Source: an uncultured Collinsella sp.
GTDB taxonomy: Bacteria > Actinomycetota > Coriobacteriia > Coriobacteriales > Coriobacteriaceae
DNA: 8,175 nt
Direction of reading: 5' to 3'
NCBI GenBank assembly: GCA_902496945.1
Contig: CABVDE010000057.1
Location: 1 to 8,175 of the forward strand
Shown here: positions 1 to 5,793 of the stretch, one piece after another
Layout of the letters: each line of letters starts with the position of its first letter
How positions within the stretch are numbered: the stretch's first letter is position 1
Translations under genes and position numbers: made by a program
The notes under the pieces: generated by a model
The model's database searches: none
What the model saw: the letters and a program-made list of their open reading frames with translations, nothing else
Told to the model about the DNA's origin: nothing

Positions 1-155
1 GCCGCGCGGCAAGGAGATATATTGCCAGACCGGAGGGGCCCCGTGGGCGGGAATCTGGGCGCACACATTTCCTACACATATTGTGATCCGACTAACGTTT
101 GCCAACCGTTAACTACCGCTCGCCGAGCATCTCTTTATGTAAGGCAGTCTCATGG
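1..155. other. Left-edge non-coding stretch
   Basis: This stretch lies downstream of the phosphoglucomutase gene and no gene in it can be supported. An AAGGAG box at 11-16 sits 5 bases before a TTG at 22 that opens a 45-codon frame ending at 157-159, but the predicted peptide has no recognisable features and its stop overlaps the end of the convergent gene. A GGGGCCCC palindrome (35-42) is enclosed by CCAGA (25-29) and TCTGG (54-58). Read on the minus strand there is a TTGGCA hexamer (105-100) that could be a -35 element for a gene beyond the left edge, but no good -10 partner is seen. There is no obvious U-rich terminator for the phosphoglucomutase gene here. Confidence 0.3.
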
Positions 156-1556
156 TTAAAGCGGATACGTTCCCCTAGCTAAAGCACAGCCAGCATCGAG
201 CAACTCATCACGTTCTTCCACCGAGAACCCCTCGGCGTAGACGCGCACCACCGGTTCGGTCCCGCTAGGACGGACCAGCAGCCACGTGTCATCCTCGAAT
301 GCCAAACGCAAGCCATCCATATGACTAACGTTTTGCGGCACCTTGCCACAAATCGACTTGGGGTTTACGCCCGGCAGCAGGGTTCGTAACGTTTCGGCAT
401 CTTCGGCCTCAAGGCGCAAATCGCGTCGACCGTAGCTCGTCTTACCAAAACTGTCCTCGAGTTGGTCGACCAGAACGCCCAAAGGCGCGTCAGTCTTTGC
501 CATAAGCTCACATAGAATCAGACAGGCGAGGATTCCATCGCGCTCGGGCATATGCGCGGCGATGCCGATACCACCGGCTTCTTCGCCGCCTATGAGGACG
601 CCGCCCTTCTTCATCTCTGCCGCTATATATTTGAAGCCGACCGGTTTGACGGTCACGCGGCAGCCAAGCGCCTCGGCAATGCGACGTACGAGCGTCGAGC
701 ACGAAAGATTGACGACGACGCGCCCCTCCAAATTTCGAAATTGAACCAAGTCGCCCAAAACGAGTGCCATGATCTGATGCGGATGAATATATCTGCCGCG
801 CTCGTCAACCGCGCCGATACGGTCGGCGTCGCCGTCGGTCACCAGGCCAGCGCAAGCTCCGTCCTCGATAACCGTGCGCTCGCAAGCGTCCACCCACGGC
901 TCAACGGGGTCGGGGCAGATATCTTCTTGGTCAGGCGTCTGCCCGGCGTGAATCTCGTGCACCTCAACGCCAAGCTCGCGCAGCAAGTCGGCTAGATAGC
1001 CCTGGGCTGCGCCGCCCATGGGGTCAACCACCACGCGCAGGTGCGCGGCGCGGATGGCTTCGGCATCGACAAACGACGCCACCGCCTGCATATAGTCAGG
1101 AATGATATCCGCGGTGCGATATTGCCCCTCGATCCCCATTGGCTCGGGAGCCACGGTCTCTTCGAGCTCTTCGATGACATCCTGGTTGGCGGTCGAGCCG
1201 TCACCCATGCGAATCTTGAGGCACAGATAACCCTGCGGATGATGGGACCCCGTCACCATGAGCGCGCCGCACGCCTCACCGTCATAAGCCGCCGCCCATG
1301 TAAGGGCAGGGGTCGGGACAGGTCGCGAAGTGAGCACGGCGTCTAGCCCGTGCGCTGCTAGCACACCCGCCGCAAGCTCAGCGAACTCGTACGCCTGGGA
1401 CCGGGTGTCGAACCCTATATATACCGTTTTGCCCGGATTAGTCTTTTGCCACAACTCGCCGACGGCATCGGCGATACGGGCAACGTTATCGGCAGTGAAA
1501 TCCTCATCGACGCGAGCACGCCAACCGTCAGTTCCAAAATGAATTATCGCGCACAC
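156..1556 (-). CDS. Phosphoglucomutase/phosphomannomutase family protein
   Basis: This is a cytoplasmic alpha-D-phosphohexomutase of about 466 residues, the usual length for the family. It probably interconverts hexose 1- and 6-phosphates such as glucose or mannose, feeding glycogen or wall-sugar pathways. The family landmarks appear in order: the N-terminal FGTDGWRA (7-14); the serine loop VTGSHHPQ (101-108) with the presumed phosphorylated Ser104; the metal loop DGDADR (241-246); the sugar-specificity loop GGEEAGG (323-329); and the phosphate-binding RPSGTEP (429-435). I chose the GTG at 1556 because GAGGTG lies 7 bases upstream and homology begins almost at once. An in-frame ATG at 1640 would add 28 residues unlike the family. 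The serine loop is atypical: the usual form is TASHNP, and here Ala is Gly and the Asn is His. It is not a typical GlmM. Sugar specificity cannot be read from the sequence. The upstream gene on the same strand ends in a terminator, so this gene probably has its own promoter in 1557-1680. Confidence 0.9.
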   Translation of the reverse strand: MCAIIHFGTDGWRARVDEDFTADNVARIADAVGELWQKTNPGKTVYIGFDTRSQAYEFAELAAGVLAAHGLDAVLTSRPVPTPALTWAAAYDGEACGALMVTGSHHPQGYLCLKIRMGDGSTANQDVIEELEETVAPEPMGIEGQYRTADIIPDYMQAVASFVDAEAIRAAHLRVVVDPMGGAAQGYLADLLRELGVEVHEIHAGQTPDQEDICPDPVEPWVDACERTVIEDGACAGLVTDGDADRIGAVDERGRYIHPHQIMALVLGDLVQFRNLEGRVVVNLSCSTLVRRIAEALGCRVTVKPVGFKYIAAEMKKGGVLIGGEEAGGIGIAAHMPERDGILACLILCELMAKTDAPLGVLVDQLEDSFGKTSYGRRDLRLEAEDAETLRTLLPGVNPKSICGKVPQNVSHMDGLRLAFEDDTWLLVRPSGTEPVVRVYAEGFSVEERDELLDAGCALARGTYPL

Positions 1557-1596
1557 GCGCAGACACCTCACAGTGTTTGGATCATGGTACGCATGA

Positions 1597-1658
1597 GGTA
1601 TACCCGCAACACGCACTCGGCAACCTGCCGGCACCAGCATTCACCATTTGGGCAAATG
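1597..1658. promoter_or_regulatory. Palindromes upstream of the phosphoglucomutase gene
   Basis: Two perfect palindromic elements lie in the gap where the phosphoglucomutase promoter should be: GGTATACC at 1597-1604 and CATTTG-GG-CAAATG at 1645-1658. The second is nested in a wider AGCATT (1636-1641)/AATGCT (1655-1660) pair. They could be operators. TATACC on the minus strand could serve as a weak -10, but no convincing -35 is present at normal spacing. The function is inferred from position and symmetry only. Confidence 0.25.
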
Positions 1659-1680
1659 CTGCCGATGACATGCAGGCAAT

Positions 1681-1709
1681 AAAAAAACCGCCCCGTATGG
1701 AGCGGTTTT
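1681..1709 (-). terminator. Intrinsic terminator after the homocysteine S-methyltransferase gene
   Basis: On the minus strand, AAAACCGC (from 1709) pairs with GCGGTTTT (to 1684) around a 10-base loop, and the run continues as seven U residues. It begins 5 bases after the TAA of the methyltransferase gene (1717-1715). This ends the metalloregulator-methyltransferase transcript and separates it from the phosphoglucomutase gene. In the plus direction the trailing T-run is only four bases and lies inside the stem, so it is mainly a minus-strand terminator. Confidence 0.88.
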
Positions 1710-1714
1710 GCCCT

Positions 1715-2608
1715 TTATATATCGAGGGCCTCGGCCATCGCTGCCGTAGTGATTGCCGTGGTTCCACAGCAACTGCCCACCATTGCGGCACCGGCATGCC
1801 TCCATTCGATGCATGCGCGCGCGAACGCTTCGGGGTTCTCGTGCCATACGGGACCATCCTGAGTCTGGACCGGATCGCCTACGTTGGGACGCACCGTGAC
1901 GGGAGTAGTCGCCGATGCAACCATCCTGGGCACCGCCGCGTTCGCGGCCGCAAGCGAACAGCAATTAACACCAACCGAGCTTGCGCCGTGTTTTTCGGCG
2001 TACAAAACGGCTGCCTCGATGTTGAGGCCATCGCCCAACAGGTCGCCTTTATCGTCAACGACAAAACTCACCAGAACGGGCATGCCGTCGGCGGCATCTC
2101 GGGCGCCGGCAAGCATGGGCTGCAAATTACGGATAGACGTCACCGTCTCGATCAGCAGACCGTCAACACCAGCATTGAGCAAGGCGTACGCCTGCTCGCG
2201 CGCAATGCCTCGGATTTCACGATACTCGGCAGAGTCCTCGGCAAACCACTCAATACCGATCGGGCCCATCGAACCCAGCAGCAGCTGAGGGTGAGCCTGG
2301 CGGGCATCGTCGACGGCCCCGCGATTGACCTCCGCCACGGACGGCGCAATCTGGTCGTGCTTGAGGGCATAGCTCGATGCCTGAAAGGTGTTGGTAATGA
2401 GCACTTGCGCGCCGGCGGCGACATACAGGCGATGGATACGAGAAACGGTCTGCGGCTCTGCCAGATTCCAAAACGCCGGTGGAATGTCGGCGGCATCGTA
2501 CTCACTCAACAGAACACTGCCCATGGGGCCCTGCGCCAACAAAGTCTCGCTCGACAAGCGGCGCGTAAGCTCCTCGGCACCAAAGCGGTTGTAATAACTC
2601 GTATCCAT
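1715..2608 (-). CDS. Homocysteine S-methyltransferase family protein (stand-alone, MetH N-domain type)
   Basis: This 297-residue TIM-barrel enzyme belongs to the zinc-dependent homocysteine S-methyltransferase (Pfam S-methyl_trans) family, which makes methionine from homocysteine and a methyl donor. The zinc-thiolate signature is complete: GVNCC (Cys216/217) and GSCCGTT (Cys280/281). Other family landmarks are QGPMGS (26-31, for the usual DGAMGT), ITNTF (71-75), GPIG (115-118), LIETV (152-156) and RPNVGDP (240-246). It has neither the folate nor the cobalamin domains of full-length MetH. It could therefore be an MmuM-like enzyme using S-methylmethionine or S-adenosylmethionine, or one part of a split methionine synthase; the sequence alone does not decide. 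The ATG at 2608 is preceded by GGGA 5 bases upstream. It lies 10 bases after the metalloregulator stop, so the two genes are probably co-transcribed. No signal peptide is present, so it is cytoplasmic. Confidence 0.88.
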   Translation of the reverse strand: MDTSYYNRFGAEELTRRLSSETLLAQGPMGSVLLSEYDAADIPPAFWNLAEPQTVSRIHRLYVAAGAQVLITNTFQASSYALKHDQIAPSVAEVNRGAVDDARQAHPQLLLGSMGPIGIEWFAEDSAEYREIRGIAREQAYALLNAGVDGLLIETVTSIRNLQPMLAGARDAADGMPVLVSFVVDDKGDLLGDGLNIEAAVLYAEKHGASSVGVNCCSLAAANAAVPRMVASATTPVTVRPNVGDPVQTQDGPVWHENPEAFARACIEWRHAGAAMVGSCCGTTAITTAAMAEALDI

Positions 2609-2618
2609 ATATATCCCG

Positions 2619-3041
2619 CTATTCCTCGACGCTGATTCCCTGCTTTTCGAGATAGGCGAGCCAGCGGTTCATCGTGTCCTCGGAAAGCGCATGCTCCATC
2701 ATGCAGGCCTCGGAATCGGCTCGCTCAAATTCGACACCGAGCTCCTGAACCAAAAACGTGCGGATGAGGCGATGACGGTACCATATAGCCGTGCCAACCT
2801 CGCGGCCGCGATCGGTCAGGATTACCTTGCCGTAGTGCGATTGCTCGACAAGCTCGGATGCCTTGAGCGCCGAAACCGCTTTATTGACCGATGCCTTGGA
2901 GACGCCAAGGCGCTGCGCGATGTCGACCGATCGCACGCCGTTGGTTTCTCCCTCTTCGCTTTCAATGCGAACCATGCACTCCAAGTAGTCTTCGTTCGCC
3001 ACCGTCAGATGCAGTTCGCGCGAGCTATTTGTCGTATCCAT
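2619..3041 (-). CDS. DtxR/MntR-family metal-dependent transcriptional regulator
   Basis: This 140-residue protein has an N-terminal winged helix-turn-helix (about 15-80, recognition region near VSKASVNKAVSALK at 47-60) and a metal-binding dimerisation domain (about 85-135). The family hallmark is EACMMEHALS (111-120), matching the EACRWEHVMS of DtxR, with Cys113, Glu116 and His117 as likely ligands together with His90. Asp18 and Glu21 align with the MntR ligands Asp8 and Glu11. There is no C-terminal SH3-like domain, so it has the short MntR-type architecture. The ATG at 3041 is chosen because GGGACGGAAG lies just upstream. An ATG at 3062 would place that strong ribosome site inside the reading frame. 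The protein is expected to repress promoters when loaded with Fe2+ or Mn2+. A 24-bp palindrome upstream probably makes it autoregulated. The next gene in the presumed operon is the homocysteine S-methyltransferase. Confidence 0.92.
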   Translation of the reverse strand: MDTTNSSRELHLTVANEDYLECMVRIESEEGETNGVRSVDIAQRLGVSKASVNKAVSALKASELVEQSHYGKVILTDRGREVGTAIWYRHRLIRTFLVQELGVEFERADSEACMMEHALSEDTMNRWLAYLEKQGISVEE

Positions 3042-3072
3042 GATCTTCCGTCCCTTCTGCATTCAATGGCTG

Positions 3073-3078
3073 ATTCTA
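3073..3078 (-). promoter_or_regulatory. Probable -10 box of the metalloregulator gene
   Basis: On the minus strand this reads TAGAAT, five of six matches to TATAAT, and lies 32 bases upstream of the ATG at 3041. At 17-bp spacing the -35 position (3101-3096) reads CATACC, a poor match that falls inside the 24-bp inverted repeat. A bound repressor would cover it. Confidence 0.45.
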
Positions 3079-3092
3079 CCCCATCCAAGCGT

Positions 3093-3116
3093 CACGGTAT
3101 GCCGTGGCATACCGTG
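3093..3116. promoter_or_regulatory. 24-bp inverted repeat, candidate metalloregulator operator
   Basis: The arms CACGGTATGCC and GGCATACCGTG are perfectly complementary over 11 bp around a central GT. The site lies between the divergent metalloregulator gene and pepT. It has no U-run and a loop of only two bases, so a DNA-binding site is more likely than an RNA hairpin. The CACGG/CCGTG pentamer occurs three times (3093, 3102, 3112) at 9-10 bp steps, about one helical turn, which would fit two overlapping dimers as seen for some DtxR-family proteins. That the neighbouring DtxR-like protein binds here is inference from position. Confidence 0.6.
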
Positions 3117-3123
3117 CTAGAGT
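3115..3123 (+). promoter_or_regulatory. Possible extended -10 promoter of pepT
   Basis: TG-C-TAGAGT has the TGn extension and four of six matches to TATAAT. It overlaps the last two bases of the inverted repeat and lies 39 bases before the pepT ATG. No good -35 hexamer is seen, as is common for extended -10 promoters. If real, a protein on the palindrome would control pepT as well as the divergent genes. Confidence 0.3.
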
Positions 3124-3161
3124 TCTTGTTGCACACGACGACCAAGATTGGAGCGGTCTTT

Positions 3162-4409
3162 ATGGAAAACACCACCACGAACCCCGATGTCCTCGAGCGC
3201 TTTTTGCGCTACGTCCAGATCAACACGCAGTCCGAGGATGCAAACTGCGACCAGGTGCCCTCGAGCGCCGTTCAGTTTGACCTTGCCAACGTGCTGGCTG
3301 AAGAGCTGCGCGAGCTTGGTGCGGAAGATGTCCACGTGACCGAGCACGCCTATGTCTGCGCGCATATCCCCGCAAGCGCGGGCGCTGAGGACAAACCCGC
3401 CCTGGGCCTGATCGCCCATCTCGACACCACCGAGGTTGCACCGGGCGCCGGCGTGAAGCCGCACATCGTGCACTACGAGGGCGGCGACCTGGTTTGCGGC
3501 ATCGTTGACGGCAAGCCCGTTGCCATGAGCACCGCTAAGCTTCCCGCCTTGAACGACCTGGTAGGCAAAGACCTGGTCTGCAGCGATGGCACCACGCTGC
3601 TGGGCGCGGACGACAAGGCGGGCGTCGCCGAGATCATGGCGCTCGTCGCACGCATCGCGCAGGACCCCTCCCTGCCCCATCCCGCGCTCGGCATTTGCTT
3701 CTGCCCGGACGAGGAGATCGGTCACGGTGCCGAGCTGTTGGATATCGAGGCCTTTGGCTGCAAGTACGCCTACACGGTCGACGGCGGCCCGGTTGGCGAG
3801 CTGGAGTGGGAGTGCTTCAACGCCGCCGAGGCGACCGTCCGCTTTGAAGGCCAGTCCATCCACCCCGGCGACGCCAAGGGCCGTATGGTCAACGCGGGCA
3901 ATCTGTTCTGCGACTTCAACGCGTTGCTCCCCTACGTGCAGCGCCCGGAGTATACGGAAGGCTACGAGGGCTTTTATCACCTTGAGGGTGTATCTGCGAC
4001 CGTCGATCACGCCACGGCGCGCTATATCGTCCGCGACCATGACGCCGCCAAGTTTCAGCAGAAGCTCGATCTTATTGATGCCGCCGCCGCAATGCTCAAC
4101 CAGCGTCTGGGCGAGGAGCGCGTGACGGTCGAGATTAAGCAGCAGTATCGAAATATGGCAGAGATCGTTTGTGACTATCCCGAGCTTATTGATGTTGCCA
4201 AGGAAGCCTACCTTGCCTGCGACGTTGAGCCCCAAGTGCTGCCGATTCGCGGCGGCACCGACGGCGCGCAGCTGTCGTTCCGCGGTCTGCCCTGCCCCAA
4301 CCTTTCCACCGGCGGCTATTGCTACCACGGCGTCAACGAGTTCGTCCCGGTCAGCTCGCTCGTCAAGATGACCGACGTGCTCCAGGAGCTTGTTGCCCGT
4401 TTTGCATAA
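3162..4409 (+). CDS. pepT: Peptidase T (tripeptide aminopeptidase)
   Basis: This 415-residue cytoplasmic M20-family zinc exopeptidase removes N-terminal residues from tripeptides in the last steps of peptide use; E. coli PepT has 408 residues. The two-metal site is complete: HLDTT (His86, Asp88), GADDKAG (bridging Asp150), PDEEIGHG (catalytic Glu184 and metal ligand Glu185), TVDGG (Asp207) and YHGVNEF (His389). The dimerisation (lid) domain, with IHPGDAKGRMVNAGNL, lies in the middle, and IRGGTDGAQLS near the end is typical of PepT. The ATG at 3162 has GGAG 8 bases upstream and starts where homology starts; the frame is open much further upstream but only across the divergent regulator gene. 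It is divergent from the metalloregulator and convergent with the LCP gene, with a shared terminator downstream. The candidate operator just upstream suggests metal-responsive control, which is inference. Confidence 0.95.
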   Translation: MENTTTNPDVLERFLRYVQINTQSEDANCDQVPSSAVQFDLANVLAEELRELGAEDVHVTEHAYVCAHIPASAGAEDKPALGLIAHLDTTEVAPGAGVKPHIVHYEGGDLVCGIVDGKPVAMSTAKLPALNDLVGKDLVCSDGTTLLGADDKAGVAEIMALVARIAQDPSLPHPALGICFCPDEEIGHGAELLDIEAFGCKYAYTVDGGPVGELEWECFNAAEATVRFEGQSIHPGDAKGRMVNAGNLFCDFNALLPYVQRPEYTEGYEGFYHLEGVSATVDHATARYIVRDHDAAKFQQKLDLIDAAAAMLNQRLGEERVTVEIKQQYRNMAEIVCDYPELIDVAKEAYLACDVEPQVLPIRGGTDGAQLSFRGLPCPNLSTGGYCYHGVNEFVPVSSLVKMTDVLQELVARFA

Positions 4410-4434
4410 GCCTGGCAACACAAGCCTAAAATGA

Positions 4435-4475
4435 AAAAGGCAGGGCATTGACCTTCTGGTCATGCTCTGCCTTTT
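4435..4475. terminator. Bidirectional terminator between pepT and the LCP gene
   Basis: AAAAGGCAGGGCATTGACC pairs with GGTCATGCTCTGCCTTTT around a TTCT loop, giving about 18 pairs with one G-T wobble and one bulged base. The A-run and T-run at the two ends supply a U-run in both directions: four bases on plus, five on minus. It starts 25 bases after the pepT stop and serves pepT. In the other direction it would finish the murA-LCP transcript about 70 bases after the LCP stop. Confidence 0.85.
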
Positions 4476-4498
4476 GAATGACAAATTGTCGCCTTGGA

Positions 4499-4513
4499 CG
4501 ACGCACAGCGTCG
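4499..4513. repeat. Small inverted repeat
   Basis: CGACGC and GCGTCG are perfect 6-bp arms around ACA. It is the middle one of three hairpins in the convergent gap. It has no U-run, so it is not a terminator by itself. Its function is unknown. Confidence 0.5.
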
Positions 4514-4517
4514 AGTC

Positions 4518-4545
4518 GTTACGGCGTTTGGTAAAACGCCGTAAC
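4518..4545. repeat. Perfect 12-bp hairpin abutting the LCP stop codon
   Basis: GTTACGGCGTTT and AAACGCCGTAAC are perfectly complementary with a 4-base loop. On the LCP messenger the hairpin begins at the base after the TAA (4548-4546). No U-run follows, so it is not a standard intrinsic terminator. It may stabilise the 3' end of the message or help transcription stop together with the downstream hairpins. That role is inferred. Confidence 0.6.
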
Positions 4546-5781
4546 TTAGTAGTTGGCTTCGTAACCGTTGCCGTCGCCGGTGGGCTCTTCGTAGTAGTCC
4601 GAATCGCTCGAATCGCTTGAGTCATCGGAATCGTCAGAGCTGACCGATGAGGTTGCGGTACCGTTTGCGTAGTCATCAGACGTGTTGTTGTTCAGGTCGC
4701 CGATCGTAGAGCTGGAACCGTCGGACATACCCATGGTGTTAGGACCCTTGGGATCCTTGCCGGCATCGACGCGCTCCATCATTTCCTTGAGCTCGTCCTC
4801 GTAGACAAAGACGTAGCTCACACCGTCGATCATGGTGCTGTCGTCGGCGTACGAGGGCAGGTTGGCCGAGTAGATACCGTCGACATCCATACCGCGCATG
4901 GCGTTGACCGTAGACACGATATCCTGAACGCTCATATCGGTTACGAGCATATCGGACAGCGAATTAACCAGACCAAAGATCTTCGTGGCATCGAAGTTAT
5001 TGAGAATCTGGTTGGCAAGGGCGCCAAGCACCTGACGCTGGTGGCGCATGCGCGTGTAATCGCCGTCGGCATAGGTGTAGCGGCAGCGGGCATAGGTAAG
5101 GGCGGTGGCACCGTCCATATGCTGCTGACCAGCAGTAATCTTAATATCAAGGTGCTCTGGGTCGTCAACATCATCGGTTGCGTTAATGTCGATACCGCCA
5201 ACCGAATCAATCAGCGCCTGCATACCGTCGAAGCTGACCTCGGCATAGTGGGAAATCTGAACACCGCACAGCTCGTTGACCGCCTCGACCATGGCCTCGG
5301 CGCCGCCAACGGTATGGCAGGCGTTGATCTTCATGGTCTCGCCCTTGTACACGACCTTGGTGTCGCGCGGAACGGAAATGAGCGTCGCCTGCTTTTGTGT
5401 GGGGTCGATGCGTGCCAGGATAATCGAGTCGGCACGATACGTATCCTCGCCCGGACGGCCGTCAGTGCCGAGAAGCAGCACGTAGAACGGATCCTTTGCC
5501 TCATCGGTGTCAACCAGAACCCGACGCAGATTGTCGGTAATGACATTAGAATCGCCGAGCTTGCCCATAATGGAGGCAAACCACAGGCCGGCAGCGGTAG
5601 TGGCACTCAGCAGCACGCCAAGCACGACAATGAGCGCAACGTGACGAATCGTGTGGCTACGACGACGTTGGCGAGCGCGCTCGGAATAGCGAGCCACGTT
5701 ATCGCGACTGTAGATCTTTGCCTGCGCACCAGTTGAGGGTCTTCGGGTGGTGGTATCCGCGAGGGGCTTTTTATTAAACAT
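4546..5781 (-). CDS. LytR-CpsA-Psr (LCP) family wall-glycopolymer transferase
   Basis: This is a 411-residue membrane protein. It has a basic cytoplasmic N-terminus (1-47, with an RARQRRR cluster at 35-41), one transmembrane segment (about 48-70) and an extracellular LCP domain (about 98-260). LCP signatures are LLLGTDGR (102-109), RADSIILARID (116-126), ISVPRD (135-140) and ARCRYTYADGDYTRMRHQRQ (231-250), which carry the Arg and Asp residues that bind the lipid pyrophosphate. The family moves undecaprenyl-linked glycopolymers onto peptidoglycan or other wall acceptors. The C-terminal 60 residues are low complexity, with an unbroken 15-residue Ser/Asp stretch and an acidic YYEEPTGDGNGYEANY end. 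The ATG at 5781 is preferred, with AGG 6 bases upstream; a TTG at 5787 lies too close to that AGG. It lies 12 bases after murA and is probably in its operon. The acceptor and polymer cannot be told from sequence. Confidence 0.93.
   Translation of the reverse strand: MFNKKPLADTTTRRPSTGAQAKIYSRDNVARYSERARQRRRSHTIRHVALIVVLGVLLSATTAAGLWFASIMGKLGDSNVITDNLRRVLVDTDEAKDPFYVLLLGTDGRPGEDTYRADSIILARIDPTQKQATLISVPRDTKVVYKGETMKINACHTVGGAEAMVEAVNELCGVQISHYAEVSFDGMQALIDSVGGIDINATDDVDDPEHLDIKITAGQQHMDGATALTYARCRYTYADGDYTRMRHQRQVLGALANQILNNFDATKIFGLVNSLSDMLVTDMSVQDIVSTVNAMRGMDVDGIYSANLPSYADDSTMIDGVSYVFVYEDELKEMMERVDAGKDPKGPNTMGMSDGSSSTIGDLNNNTSDDYANGTATSSVSSDDSDDSSDSSDSDYYEEPTGDGNGYEANY
4597..4641 (-). repeat. 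Ser/Asp-coding low-complexity tract
   Basis: Fifteen consecutive codons of the LCP gene encode only Ser or Asp (SSDDSDDSSDSSDSD). The DNA includes an exact 9-bp tandem repeat, CGAATCGCT at 4600-4608 and 4609-4617. Such tracts can change length by slippage in whole codons. Confidence 0.8.
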
Positions 5782-5793
5782 AGGCAACCTGTA

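Noticed and set aside
1557..1640. ATG at 1640 as the phosphoglucomutase start
   Set aside because: It would add 28 residues with no family similarity; the GTG at 1556 has a good ribosome site and fits the family N-terminus.
1577..2635. A 352-codon open frame on the plus strand opposite the methyltransferase gene
   Set aside because: The opposite strand encodes a complete enzyme with zinc ligands, and this frame crosses a terminator and several gene ends.
3042..3062. ATG at 3062 as the metalloregulator start
   Set aside because: The best ribosome site, GGGACGGAAG, lies between this ATG and the ATG at 3041, so the latter is the likely start.
3093..3116. The 24-bp palindrome as a terminator
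   Set aside because: It has a two-base loop, no U-run on either strand, and lies between divergent genes where no transcript ends.
3117..4676. A 519-codon open frame on the minus strand opposite pepT
   Set aside because: It is antisense to pepT, whose full motif set is present, and it runs through the terminator between genes. It has no domain pattern; high GC makes long antisense frames likely.
5782..5787. TTG at 5787 as the LCP start
   Set aside because: The AGG ribosome site is too close to it, while the ATG 6 bases downstream has normal spacing.
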